A model generated the notes under the pieces. It was not told the DNA's origin, did no database searches, and saw only the letters and a program-made list of their open reading frames with translations. From Actinomycetota bacterium (GTDB lineage: Bacteria > Actinomycetota > Actinomycetes > Actinomycetales > Microbacteriaceae), in contig JAFDWM010000011.1 of the NCBI GenBank assembly GCA_018268455.1, positions 1 through 45,549 on the forward strand: a stretch of DNA of 45,549 bases, written 5' to 3'. Every line of letters begins with the position of its first letter. Within the stretch, counting starts at the first letter, position 1. Of the stretch, positions 25,120-33,138 are shown one piece after another. A program made the position numbers and the translations under genes.

Positions 25120-25152
25120 GCCGCCGCGGGGGGCGAGCGGGCTGCCGGCGGC
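25120..25152. terminator. Possible bidirectional transcript end
   Basis: GCCGCCG (25120-25126) pairs with CGGCGGC (25146-25152) between the convergent M20 and alarmone synthetase stops. There is no T-run, so this is only a stem-loop in the right place. Confidence 0.3.
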
Positions 25153-25170
25153 CGTCCCGAGCGGATCCGG

Positions 25171-25863
25171 TCAGACGTCGAGCGCGACCGTCGGGAGGGC
25201 CGCGAGCGGGGAGTGCGCCTCGTGGTGCAGCCGCTCCATCCGCTCGTCCAGTTCGCTGGCCGCGTCTGCCGCCGCGGTGAGGTCGTCCACGAGATGCGCG
25301 GGCACCTGCCCCTGGAACTTGTAGTGGATCTTGTGCTCCAGGCTCGCCCAGAAGTCCATCGCGATGGTGCGGAACTGCACCTCCACCGGCACGCTCAGCG
25401 GTCCTGAGGACAGGAAAACCGGCACCTCCAGGATCGCGTGCAGGCTGCGGTACCCGTTCGGCTTGGGGCTGGCGATGTAGTCCTTGACGACGCGCACGGT
25501 GATGTCGTCCTGCGCGGTGAGCAGATCGAACAGCCGGTACACGTCGGCGACGAAGCTGCAGGTCACCCGCACACCGGCGATGTCGGTGATGTTCTCGCGG
25601 ATCGAGTCGAAGTCGGGCTCGATGCCGCGGCGGGACACCTTCTCCACGATGCTGTCGGGCGACTTCACCCGGCTCTTCACGTGCTCGATCGGGTTGTACG
25701 AGTGGTGATGCGCGAACTCGTCGCGCAGGATCGAGATCTTCGTCTCGATCTCGCGCATCCCGAACTCGTACTCGTGCAGGAACCGCTGGAATTCATCGCG
25801 CAGTTCGCGCGCTTCGGAGATGGTCTGGTTCAGCGCATCGTCGTCGAAAGGGACCGTGCTCAT
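25171..25863 (-). CDS. Small alarmone synthetase (RelA/SpoT-homology GTP pyrophosphokinase)
   Basis: A 230-residue single-domain (p)ppGpp synthetase without hydrolase, TGS or ACT domains. Synthetase motifs are SRVKSPDSIVEK, ITDIAGVRVTCSFVADVYRL, ASPKPNGYRSLH and VPVEVQFRTIAMDFWASLEHKIHYK. N-terminal helices (about 10-50) and a C-terminal helix allow tetramer formation as in RelP/RelQ. The start is ATG 25863: TAGCGT on the minus strand ends 7 nt before it, and the longer upstream frame lacks homology. The gene is divergent from the KimA-like K+ importer, linking stress signalling with potassium supply by position only. Confidence 0.92.
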   Translation of the reverse strand: MSTVPFDDDALNQTISEARELRDEFQRFLHEYEFGMREIETKISILRDEFAHHHSYNPIEHVKSRVKSPDSIVEKVSRRGIEPDFDSIRENITDIAGVRVTCSFVADVYRLFDLLTAQDDITVRVVKDYIASPKPNGYRSLHAILEVPVFLSSGPLSVPVEVQFRTIAMDFWASLEHKIHYKFQGQVPAHLVDDLTAAADAASELDERMERLHHEAHSPLAALPTVALDV

Positions 25864-25870
25864 GCCTGCG

Positions 25871-25876
25871 ACGCTA
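25871..25876 (-). promoter_or_regulatory. -10 box of the alarmone synthetase gene, leaderless
   Basis: TAGCGT on the minus strand ends 7 nt before ATG 25863. Confidence 0.5.
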
Positions 25877-26010
25877 CGCAAGAGCCGTTCGGATCTCCTG
25901 TGTGTTCGTTCTGAGCGGATCCGCCGTGCACCACGGCGGGAAGCGGTCTCCGGATCCGGATCCGGATCCATGGCAGCAAGAGTGATCGAACAGTTGTGAA
26001 ATCAACCTGA

Positions 26011-26033
26011 TTTGCCTTTGCATCCAAAGCAAA
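26011..26033. promoter_or_regulatory. AT-rich palindrome over the kimA-like promoter
   Basis: TTTGCCTTTG-CATC-CAAAGCAAA is an interrupted palindrome (one bulged C) ending 7 nt before TAGTTT at 26041-26046, so it covers the -35/spacer region. The tract 25985-26050 is markedly AT-rich against this genome. A GTTG/CAAC dyad lies just upstream (25993-26006). A repressor or activator site is likely; the protein is unknown. Confidence 0.5.
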
Positions 26034-26040
26034 CCAGGCG

Positions 26041-26046
26041 TAGTTT
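26041..26046 (+). promoter_or_regulatory. -10 box of the KimA-like gene
   Basis: TAGTTT ends 8 nt before GTG 26055. No ribosome-binding site is present, suggesting a leaderless or nearly leaderless message. Confidence 0.45.
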
Positions 26047-26054
26047 AGCGGCTC

Positions 26055-28157
26055 GTGGTCAATGAGAGCCGGGAGAGCGCGGACGCCCCGCAGGTAGCCA
26101 AACGCATCCTGATCGGCGAACCGCTGAGCACCGAGAAGGCGAACGAGCAGCTGCTGCCCAAGCGCATGGCGCTGCCGATCTTCGCCTCCGACGCCCTGTC
26201 GAGCGTGGCCTACGGCCCGCAGGAGATGCTGATGACGCTGGGCCTGGGCGGCCTGGCGTTTCTCACGTTCGCCCCCTGGGTCGCCGCGGCGGTCGTACTG
26301 CTGCTGGTCGTGATCGTGCTCAGTTACCGCAAGCTCATCCAGGCCTATCCGTCGGGTGGCGGCGACTACGAGGTCGCGTCGAAGAACCTCGGCGAGATCC
26401 CCGGCGTGATCGTCGCCTCCGCGCTGCTGGTCGACTACATCCTCACCGTTTCGGTGTCGATCGCATCCGGTGTCGACAACATCATCTCGGCGGTCCCCCA
26501 GCTCAACCCGTGGCGGGTGGAGCTCGCGGTCGGGTTCGTCATCCTCATCGTCGTCGTGAACCTGCGCGGAGTGCGCGAGGCGTCGACGTTCTTCGCGGTG
26601 CCCACGTACATCTTCATCGGATCCGTCGGCGTGATGATCATCACAGGGCTCATCCGCACCTTCCTCGGCGATGCGCCCGTCGCGGCCAGCGCGCAGTACG
26701 CCATGCACGGCGATCAGCTCGCGGGCGCGGCGATGGTGCTGCTGGTGCTGCGCGCCTTCTCCAGCGGCTGCTCGGCGCTCACCGGCGTCGAGGCCGTCTC
26801 CAACGGCGTGCAGGCGTTCCGGATCCCCAAGATCGGCAACGCGCAGACCACGCTCGCACTGATGGGCGGGATCGCGATCCTGCTGTTCACCGGCCTGACC
26901 GCGCTCGGCCTCATCACGAACGTGCACTACGCCGAGGATCCATGCCGCGACCTCGTCGGCTTCGCCTGCGGCACGCCGCAGCAGTCGCTCATGGCGCAGA
27001 TCGCGGCGGCGGTGTTCGGGGGCGGATCCCTGCCGTTCTTCATCATCCAGGCGGCGACCGCCTGCGTGCTGCTGCTCGCCGCCAACACCGCGTTCAACGG
27101 GTTCCCGCTGCTCGGCGCCGTGCTGGCGCGCGACGGCTACGCCCCGAAGGCGCTGAACACGCGCGGCGACCGGCTCGTGTTCTCGAACGGCATGATCGTG
27201 CTCGGCATCGCCGCGATGGGTGTGCTGGTGATGTTCCAGGCGAACCTCACCAACCTGATCCAGCTGTACATCATCGGCGTGTTCGTGTCGTTCTCGCTCG
27301 GCCAGGTGGGGATGGTGCGGCATTGGCGCCGGCTGCTGAGCGCCGCGAAGACCCAGCCTCCGCAGGTCGCCGCGCAGGCCCGCCGCACCGCGTACACCGG
27401 TCTCGCGATCAACTCCCTCGGCGCGACGCTCACGATCGCGGTGCTCGTGATCGTGACGATCACGAAGTTCACCCACGGTGCGTGGATGGTGTTCCTCGCG
27501 ATCCCGGTGCTGAGCCTGCTGATGATGGGCGTCAAGCGGTACTACCGCGACGTGGAGCACGAGATCGCGGTCGACGACACCACGCACTTCGGATCCGAGG
27601 GCGACGTCGCCCTCATCCTCGTGAATCGGCTGCAGAAGCCGGTGATCAAGGCCCTCGACTACGCCATCGCCGCGAAACACCAGAAGACCATCGCGCTGCA
27701 CGTCGCGGCGAACCCCGATGACGGGGTGCAACTGCAGAAGGAGTGGCAGCACCACCGGATCCCGGTGCCCCTGGTGATCGTGGAGTCGCCGTTCCGGCAC
27801 TACGCAGCGCCGGTCGAGGCGTACATCAAGAAGTACCGCGCGAAGCACGGGCCCTGCGTGGTGACCGTGTATCTGCCGCAGTACATCGTCGGCCACTGGT
27901 GGGAGTCGATCCTGCACAACCGCCGCGCCCGCCGCATGGCGAACCAGCTGATGATGATCCACGGCGTGACCATCACCCTGGTGCCGTGGCTGCTCGACTC
28001 GTCCGAGCTCATCTACGGCCGCCGATCCCGGCCTGTGCCCGGTCAGCAGCGCGCCGGACGCCCTGTCCCGTCGTACGCCCCCGCGGGCGCCGGCGCGGGC
28101 CGCCGCGCACAGCGCCCGGCAGGTCCCCCGGAGAAGCCGGGCGGCACGCAGGGCTGA
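26055..28157 (+). CDS. KimA-like potassium importer (APC superfamily)
   Basis: A 700-residue protein with 12 membrane segments and a cytosolic C-terminal domain. It follows the B. subtilis KimA order closely: RILIGEPLSTEKANEQLLPK, then FASDALSSVAYGPQEML, AYPSGGGDYEVASKNLGE, ASALLVDYILTVSVSIASG, LRAFSSGCSALTGVEAVSNG, NTAFNGFPLLGAVLARDGY and RGDRLVFSNGMIVLG. The soluble domain (from about 510) has the universal-stress-like fold, with LHNRRARRMANQLMM near its end. KimA is a proton-coupled high-affinity K+ importer, inhibited by c-di-AMP in Bacillus. A Pro/Gly-rich tail of about 45 residues is additional. It lies upstream of the kdp operon, consistent with K+ uptake. Older annotation would say amino acid permease. 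Confidence 0.87.
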   Translation: MVNESRESADAPQVAKRILIGEPLSTEKANEQLLPKRMALPIFASDALSSVAYGPQEMLMTLGLGGLAFLTFAPWVAAAVVLLLVVIVLSYRKLIQAYPSGGGDYEVASKNLGEIPGVIVASALLVDYILTVSVSIASGVDNIISAVPQLNPWRVELAVGFVILIVVVNLRGVREASTFFAVPTYIFIGSVGVMIITGLIRTFLGDAPVAASAQYAMHGDQLAGAAMVLLVLRAFSSGCSALTGVEAVSNGVQAFRIPKIGNAQTTLALMGGIAILLFTGLTALGLITNVHYAEDPCRDLVGFACGTPQQSLMAQIAAAVFGGGSLPFFIIQAATACVLLLAANTAFNGFPLLGAVLARDGYAPKALNTRGDRLVFSNGMIVLGIAAMGVLVMFQANLTNLIQLYIIGVFVSFSLGQVGMVRHWRRLLSAAKTQPPQVAAQARRTAYTGLAINSLGATLTIAVLVIVTITKFTHGAWMVFLAIPVLSLLMMGVKRYYRDVEHEIAVDDTTHFGSEGDVALILVNRLQKPVIKALDYAIAAKHQKTIALHVAANPDDGVQLQKEWQHHRIPVPLVIVESPFRHYAAPVEAYIKKYRAKHGPCVVTVYLPQYIVGHWWESILHNRRARRMANQLMMIHGVTITLVPWLLDSSELIYGRRSRPVPGQQRAGRPVPSYAPAGAGAGRRAQRPAGPPEKPGGTQG

Positions 28158-28180
28158 GCCGCCGGATCCGGGCTCGGGCG

Positions 28181-28237
28181 CACGGATCCCGGGGGCGGCA
28201 CGCACGGATCCCGGGAGCGGGGCGTATGGATCCCGGC
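28181..28237. repeat. 22-bp tandem repeat upstream of kdp
   Basis: CACGGATCCCGGG begins at 28181 and 28203, and a variant TATGGATCCCGGC begins at 28225: three copies with a 22-bp period, roughly two helical turns. The tract lies between the KimA-like stop and the first kdp gene. It could be a regulator-binding array or simple repeat expansion. Confidence 0.6.
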
Positions 28238-28301
28238 ACGAGGCGTTCGGGAAACGTGAGGATCCGGATCCGGGACCCGCCGAACGGCTTCGATCGGATC
28301 C

Positions 28302-28385
28302 GTGCTCGACATCATCTTCGTGACAGCCGTCCTCGCGCTGTTCGCCCTCATCGCCCTGATCGCCAAGGGGGTGGAGAGGCTTTGA
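28302..28385 (+). CDS. 27-residue membrane mini-protein at the head of the kdp operon
   Basis: A GTG-started frame encodes 27 residues: about 20 hydrophobic residues (core [16 protein letters not shown]) followed by KGVERL. It is one membrane helix with a positively charged end. The stop TGA (28383-28385) overlaps the TTG start of kdpF. That repeats the coupling seen along the whole operon and argues that it is translated. It resembles KdpF in size and topology but not in sequence. I recall similar tiny frames ahead of kdpF in other genomes without an assigned name. A role as a second small Kdp subunit is inference. Confidence 0.6.
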   Translation: MLDIIFVTAVLALFALIALIAKGVERL

Positions 28386-28471
28386 TCGTCTTCGAGATCA
28401 TCGCCGTCGCCCTCGCGATCGCCGCCATCGGCTACCTCGTCGTGGCCCTCGTCGCCCCGGAGCGGTTCTGA
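28382..28471 (+). CDS. kdpF: KdpF, small stabilising subunit of the K+-transporting ATPase
   Basis: A 29-residue one-helix peptide: [20 protein letters not shown], then ALVAPERF. The YL-x(2)-AL-x-PERF ending is the KdpF signature. KdpF stabilises the KdpABC complex in the membrane. The TTG start overlaps the preceding mini-protein, and the stop TGA shares its A with the kdpA ATG. It is too short for ordinary gene finding but well supported by position and sequence. Confidence 0.88.
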   Translation: MIVFEIIAVALAIAAIGYLVVALVAPERF

Positions 28472-30156
28472 TGGGCGCGGCCGGCATCTGGCTCGGCGTG
28501 CTTCAGGCCGCCACACTCATCCTCGCCCTCGTGCTGCTGTACCGCCCGCTCGGCGACTACATGGCGCGCGTCTTCACCAGCGCGAAGGACCTGCGCGTCG
28601 AGCGGGGCCTGTACCGCCTGATCGGCGTCGACGCCTCGTCCGCGCAGACCTGGCGCGCCTACGCCCGCAGCGTGCTCGCGTTCTCGGTGATCGGCGTGCT
28701 GCTGCTGTACCTGCTGCAGCGCGTGCAGGAGCTGCTGCCCCTGTCGCTCGGCCTGCCGCCGGTGCCGGAGGGCATCGCGTTCAACACGGCGATCTCGTTC
28801 GTGACCAACACCAACTGGCAGTCGTACTCGCCCGAGCAGACCATGGGCCACCTGGTGCAGCTCGCGGGGCTCGCCGTGCAGAACTTCACCTCGGCGGCGG
28901 TCGGCATCGCGGTCGCGATCGCCCTGGTGCGCGGCTTCGCCGGCCGCGGCAGCGCCACGATCGGCAACTTCTGGGTCGACCTGATGCGCACCCTCGTGCG
29001 TCTGCTGCTGCCGCTGGCGATCATCGCGGCGATCGCGCTCATCGCGGGCGGCGCCGGGCAGAGCCTGTCCGGCTTCACCGACGTGCACACGGTCGCCGGC
29101 GCGACGCAGTCGATCCCCGGGGGCCCGGTCGCCTCGCAGGAGGCGATCAAGCTGCTCGGCACCAACGGCGGCGGCTTCTACAACGCCAACTCGGCGCACC
29201 CGTTCGAGAACCCCACGCCGTGGACGAACCTGCTCGAGATCCTGCTGATCCTGGCGATCCCGTTCGCCCTGCCGCGCACGTTCGGCGCGATGGTCGGCGA
29301 CCATCGCCAGGGCTACGCCATCGCCGGTGCGATGGGATCCCTCTTCCTCGTCTCGATGGTCGCGCTCAGCGCCCTCGAACTCAGTGCGCAGGGCGCCGCG
29401 CCCCAGCTCGCCGGAGCCGCGATGGAGGGCAAGGAGCAGCGCTTCGGGATCCTCGGCACGGCGCTGTTCGGATCCGCCTCCACACTCACCTCCACCGGCG
29501 CCGTGAACGGCATGCACGACTCGTTCACGCCGCTCGGCGGCATGATGCCGATGCTCAACATGATGCTCGGCGAGGTGGCGCCCGGCGGGGTCGGGTCGGG
29601 CCTGTACGGCATGCTGATCCTCGCCGTGATCGCCGTGTTCGTGGGCGGTCTGCTGGTCGGACGCACCCCGGAGTACCTCGGCAAGCGCCTCGGTCCGCGC
29701 GAGATCAAGCTCGCCAGCCTCTACATCCTGGTCACCCCGACCCTGGTGCTGGCCGGCACGGCGCTGAGCTTCGCGATCCCGCCGATCCGCGCCGACGTCG
29801 AGAAGACCTCGATCCTCAACCCGGGCCCGCACGGGCTCAGCGAGGTGCTCTACGCGTTCACCTCGGCGGCCAACAACAACGGATCCGCCTTCGCCGGCCT
29901 CACCGCGAACACGCCGTGGTTCAACACCGCGCTGGGCGTGGCGATGCTGCTCGGACGCTTCATCCCGATCGTGCTCGTGCTGGCCCTCGCCGGATCCCTC
30001 GCCCAGCAGCAGCACGTGCCGGAGACCGCGGGCACCCTGCCCACACACCGCCCGCAGTTCGTCGGGCTGCTCGTCGCCGTGGCGGTCGTCGTGACCGCCC
30101 TCACCTACTTCCCCGTGCTCACGCTCGGGCCGCTCGCAGAAGGACTCGTCCGATGA
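28471..30156 (+). CDS. kdpA: K+-transporting ATPase subunit A
   Basis: A 561-residue channel-like subunit of the superfamily of K+ transporters. Ten or so membrane helices carry the four pore-loop filters. Examples are [40 protein letters not shown] and [20 protein letters not shown]. Length matches E. coli KdpA (557). Start and stop overlap kdpF and kdpB, consistent with fixed complex stoichiometry. It selects K+ and passes it to KdpB. Confidence 0.97.
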   Translation: MGAAGIWLGVLQAATLILALVLLYRPLGDYMARVFTSAKDLRVERGLYRLIGVDASSAQTWRAYARSVLAFSVIGVLLLYLLQRVQELLPLSLGLPPVPEGIAFNTAISFVTNTNWQSYSPEQTMGHLVQLAGLAVQNFTSAAVGIAVAIALVRGFAGRGSATIGNFWVDLMRTLVRLLLPLAIIAAIALIAGGAGQSLSGFTDVHTVAGATQSIPGGPVASQEAIKLLGTNGGGFYNANSAHPFENPTPWTNLLEILLILAIPFALPRTFGAMVGDHRQGYAIAGAMGSLFLVSMVALSALELSAQGAAPQLAGAAMEGKEQRFGILGTALFGSASTLTSTGAVNGMHDSFTPLGGMMPMLNMMLGEVAPGGVGSGLYGMLILAVIAVFVGGLLVGRTPEYLGKRLGPREIKLASLYILVTPTLVLAGTALSFAIPPIRADVEKTSILNPGPHGLSEVLYAFTSAANNNGSAFAGLTANTPWFNTALGVAMLLGRFIPIVLVLALAGSLAQQQHVPETAGTLPTHRPQFVGLLVAVAVVVTALTYFPVLTLGPLAEGLVR

Positions 30157-32462
30157 CCGTCATCGACACCCCGCTCACCCACCCGGCACCCGAGCCGGGC
30201 ACGAACTCCCCGCAGCGCACACCGCGCGCCTTCGGCTGGAGCCAGCTCGTGCAGGCCCTGCCCGGAGCGCTGCGCCGGCTGAATCCCGCCCGGCTGCTGC
30301 GCAACCCGGTGATCCTGCTGGTCTGGGCCGGCGCCGCGATGACGACCGTCCTCGCGATCGCGGAGCCGTTCCTCGGCGGTTCCCTCGGCGCCGGGGGCGG
30401 CGCTGCCGCGGACTCCGGCAGCGCGCCGGTGCCGGCCGGCTTCACCTGGTCGATCGCGGTCTGGCTGTGGCTGACCGTCCTGTTCGCGAACCTCGCGGAG
30501 TCGGTCGCCGAGGGCCGCGGCAAGGCGCAGGCGGCGACGCTGCGCAAGACCCGCACGAGCACCATGGCGCGACGCGTGCTCGGCTACGACGCGGCAGCGG
30601 ATCCGTCGGCCACCGGCGCCCGCACCGAGGAGGTCTCCTCGGCGGAGCTGCGCCGCGACGACGTGGTGATCGTCACGGCCGGGGAGCCGATCCCCGGCGA
30701 CGGCGACATCGTCGCCGGCATCGCCACCGTGGACGAGTCGGCGATCACCGGAGAGAGCGCGCCGGTCGTGCGCGAGTCGGGCGGCGACCGCAGCGCCGTC
30801 ACCGGCGGCACCCGCGTGCTGTCCGACCGGATCGTGGTGCGGATCACGTCGAAGCCCGGCGAGACCTTCGTCGACCGGATGATCGCTCTCGTCGAGGGCG
30901 CGAACCGGCAGCGCACGCCCAACGAGATCGCGCTGAACATCCTGCTCGCGAGCCTGTCGATCGTGTTCCTCGTGGTCGTGCTCGCGCTCAACCCGATCGC
31001 GTCGTACTCGGCGTCGCCGGTGGGCATCCCGGTGCTCATCGCCCTGCTCGTCTGCCTCATCCCGACCACGATCGGCGCGCTGCTGAGCGCGATCGGCATC
31101 GCGGGCATGGACCGGCTGGTGCAGCGCAATGTGCTGGCGATGTCGGGCCGGGCGGTCGAGGCGGCGGGAGACGTCACCACGCTGCTGCTCGACAAGACCG
31201 GCACGATCACCTACGGCAACCGGCGCGCCACCGAGGTGCTGCCCGTCGCGGGCGTGACCGTGAAGGAGCTGCTGCGCGCAGCAGCCCTGTCCTCGCTCGC
31301 CGACCCCACCCCGGAGGGCGCCTCGATCGTCGAGCTGGCCGCCGGCCACGGCATCGTCGTCACCTCGCCGGAGGGTGCGCAGCCGGTGCCGTTCACCGCG
31401 CAGACGCGCATGAGCGGCGTGGATCTGCCCGACGGCACGCAGATCCGCAAGGGGGCCGGATCCGCGATCCGCTCCTGGCTCGAAGCGGAGGGGGCGGGAT
31501 CCGAGGTGTCCGCGGAGGAGGCCCGGCGCTTCGCCGACGCGATCGCGGCGTCCGGCGGCACCCCGCTGGTGGTCGCGGTCGCCCGTCCCGGCACGCTCGC
31601 GCGGTCGATTCCTGAACGCGCGGCCGATACATCTGCAGCGCCGTCAGGAAAGGACAGCGCGAGCGTGCATGGCGGCGCCGATACCGACGCGGGCGCCGCT
31701 AGCGAGGGCGGTGCCGCTGGGGCCAGGATCCTCGGCGTCGTGCACCTCAAGGACGTCGTCAAGGAGGGGCTGTCCGAGCGGTTCGGCGAACTGCGCAGCA
31801 TGGGGATCCGCACCGTGATGATCACCGGCGACAACCCGCTCACCGCGAAGGCGATCGCCGCGGAGGCCGGCGTGGACGACTACCTCGCCGAGGCCACGCC
31901 GGAGGACAAGCTCGCGCTGATCCGCCGCGAGCAGGAGGGCGGGCGGCTCGTCGCGATGACCGGAGACGGCACGAACGACGCGCCCGCACTCGCGCAGGCC
32001 GACGTGGGCGTCGCGATGAACACCGGCACCTCGGCCGCGAAGGAGGCCGGGAACATGGTCGACCTCGACTCGGATCCGACCAAGCTCATCGACATCGTGC
32101 GCATCGGCAAGCAGCTGCTCATCACCCGCGGTGCGCTGACCACGTTCTCGCTCGCGAACGACATCGCCAAGTACTTCGCCATCATCCCGGCGATGTTCGC
32201 GGCCACCTTCCCCGGGCTGGGCGTGTTGAACATCATGCAGCTGCACTCGCCGGCGTCGGCCGTGACGAGCGCGATCATCTTCAACGCGATCGTGATCGTC
32301 TTCCTCATCCCGCTCGCGCTGCGCGGCGTGCGCTACCGCCCGGCCGGCGCCGCGCAGATCCTGCAGCGCAACCTGCTCATCTACGGCCTCGGCGGCATCA
32401 TCCTGCCGTTCCTCGGCATCAAGCTCATCGACCTCGTGGTCGCCCTCATCCCCGGCTTCTGA
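30153..32462 (+). CDS. kdpB: K+-transporting P-type ATPase subunit B
   Basis: A 769-residue P-type ATPase. Conserved parts are [16 protein letters not shown] (actuator loop), the phosphorylated Asp347 in [62 protein letters not shown] and [18 protein letters not shown]. It is about 75-85 residues longer than usual. The excess comes from an N-terminal extension and a low-complexity insert at about 480-525 (Ser/Ala/Asp/Gly-rich, encoded by about 31590-31725) in the nucleotide-binding domain. The ATG overlaps the kdpA stop (ATGA). The insert keeps the frame, so the protein is probably functional. Confidence 0.96.
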   Translation: MTVIDTPLTHPAPEPGTNSPQRTPRAFGWSQLVQALPGALRRLNPARLLRNPVILLVWAGAAMTTVLAIAEPFLGGSLGAGGGAAADSGSAPVPAGFTWSIAVWLWLTVLFANLAESVAEGRGKAQAATLRKTRTSTMARRVLGYDAAADPSATGARTEEVSSAELRRDDVVIVTAGEPIPGDGDIVAGIATVDESAITGESAPVVRESGGDRSAVTGGTRVLSDRIVVRITSKPGETFVDRMIALVEGANRQRTPNEIALNILLASLSIVFLVVVLALNPIASYSASPVGIPVLIALLVCLIPTTIGALLSAIGIAGMDRLVQRNVLAMSGRAVEAAGDVTTLLLDKTGTITYGNRRATEVLPVAGVTVKELLRAAALSSLADPTPEGASIVELAAGHGIVVTSPEGAQPVPFTAQTRMSGVDLPDGTQIRKGAGSAIRSWLEAEGAGSEVSAEEARRFADAIAASGGTPLVVAVARPGTLARSIPERAADTSAAPSGKDSASVHGGADTDAGAASEGGAAGARILGVVHLKDVVKEGLSERFGELRSMGIRTVMITGDNPLTAKAIAAEAGVDDYLAEATPEDKLALIRREQEGGRLVAMTGDGTNDAPALAQADVGVAMNTGTSAAKEAGNMVDLDSDPTKLIDIVRIGKQLLITRGALTTFSLANDIAKYFAIIPAMFAATFPGLGVLNIMQLHSPASAVTSAIIFNAIVIVFLIPLALRGVRYRPAGAAQILQRNLLIYGLGGIILPFLGIKLIDLVVALIPGF

Positions 32463-32481
32463 CCCGGAAGGAACCCGCATC

Positions 32482-33138
32482 ATGTCGAACCTGCGCGGCA
32501 CTGTCCGCCTCACCGGCGTCGCCCTGCGCGCCATGCTCGTGCTCACCCTCGTGCTCGGCGTCGGCTACACGCTCGTCGTGACCGGCATCGGCCAACTCGC
32601 CCTCCCCTGGCAGTCGAACGGATCCCTCGTCGACGCGAAGGACCGCCCCGTCGGCGGCTGGACCGGCGGGGACGCCCCCGTCGGCAGCGCCCTGATCGGC
32701 CAGTCGTTCAGCGACGCGGACGGGAACGCGCTGCCGCAGTACTTCCAGCCGCGGCCGTCGGCGGCCGGCGAGAAGGGCTACGACCCCACCTCCTCGGGCG
32801 GCAGCAACCTCGGCCCGAACAACCCGGATCTGACCGACGCCATCGCCGAGCGCCGCGCCGCGATCGCCGCCCGCGAGCACGTGGCCGAATCCGCCGTTCC
32901 CGCCGATGCGGTCACCGCGTCGGGCTCGGGGCTGGATCCGCAGATCAGCCCGGCTTACGCGCTGCTGCAGGTCGACCGGGTCGCCGCGGCGCGCGGAGTG
33001 GATCCGTCGGCGCTGCGCAAGCTCGTGGAGTCTAAGATTCAGACGCGCGATGCGGGCTATCTGGGCGAACCTCGGGTGAACGTGCTCGAGCTGAACCTTG
33101 CCCTGGACGACGGGGCGCTGGGCACGGCGAGCCGGTGA
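32482..33138 (+). CDS. kdpC: K+-transporting ATPase subunit C
   Basis: A 218-residue single-pass membrane subunit. Residues 15-40 form the anchor (MLVLTLVLGVGYTLVVTGIG). The outside domain has GSALIGQSFSDADGNALPQY, YFQPRPSAAG, SGGSNLGPNNPDL and, near the end, DPQISPAYALLQVDRVAAAR. KdpC assists ATP binding by KdpB. The gene starts 19 nt after kdpB behind GGAAGGA, and its stop overlaps the kdpD GTG (GTGA). Confidence 0.96.
   Translation: MSNLRGTVRLTGVALRAMLVLTLVLGVGYTLVVTGIGQLALPWQSNGSLVDAKDRPVGGWTGGDAPVGSALIGQSFSDADGNALPQYFQPRPSAAGEKGYDPTSSGGSNLGPNNPDLTDAIAERRAAIAAREHVAESAVPADAVTASGSGLDPQISPAYALLQVDRVAAARGVDPSALRKLVESKIQTRDAGYLGEPRVNVLELNLALDDGALGTASR

Noticed and set aside
25864-26054. c-di-AMP (ydaO) riboswitch before the KimA-like gene
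   Set aside because: The -10 box is about 8 nt from the start codon, leaving no leader, and I see no riboswitch-like conserved core.
26055-28157. Amino acid permease
   Set aside because: The motif order and the soluble C-terminal domain match KimA, and the gene sits beside kdp.
28181-28260. Insertion-sequence remnant before kdp
   Set aside because: There is no transposase fragment or terminal inverted repeat, only short GGATCCCGGG tandem units.
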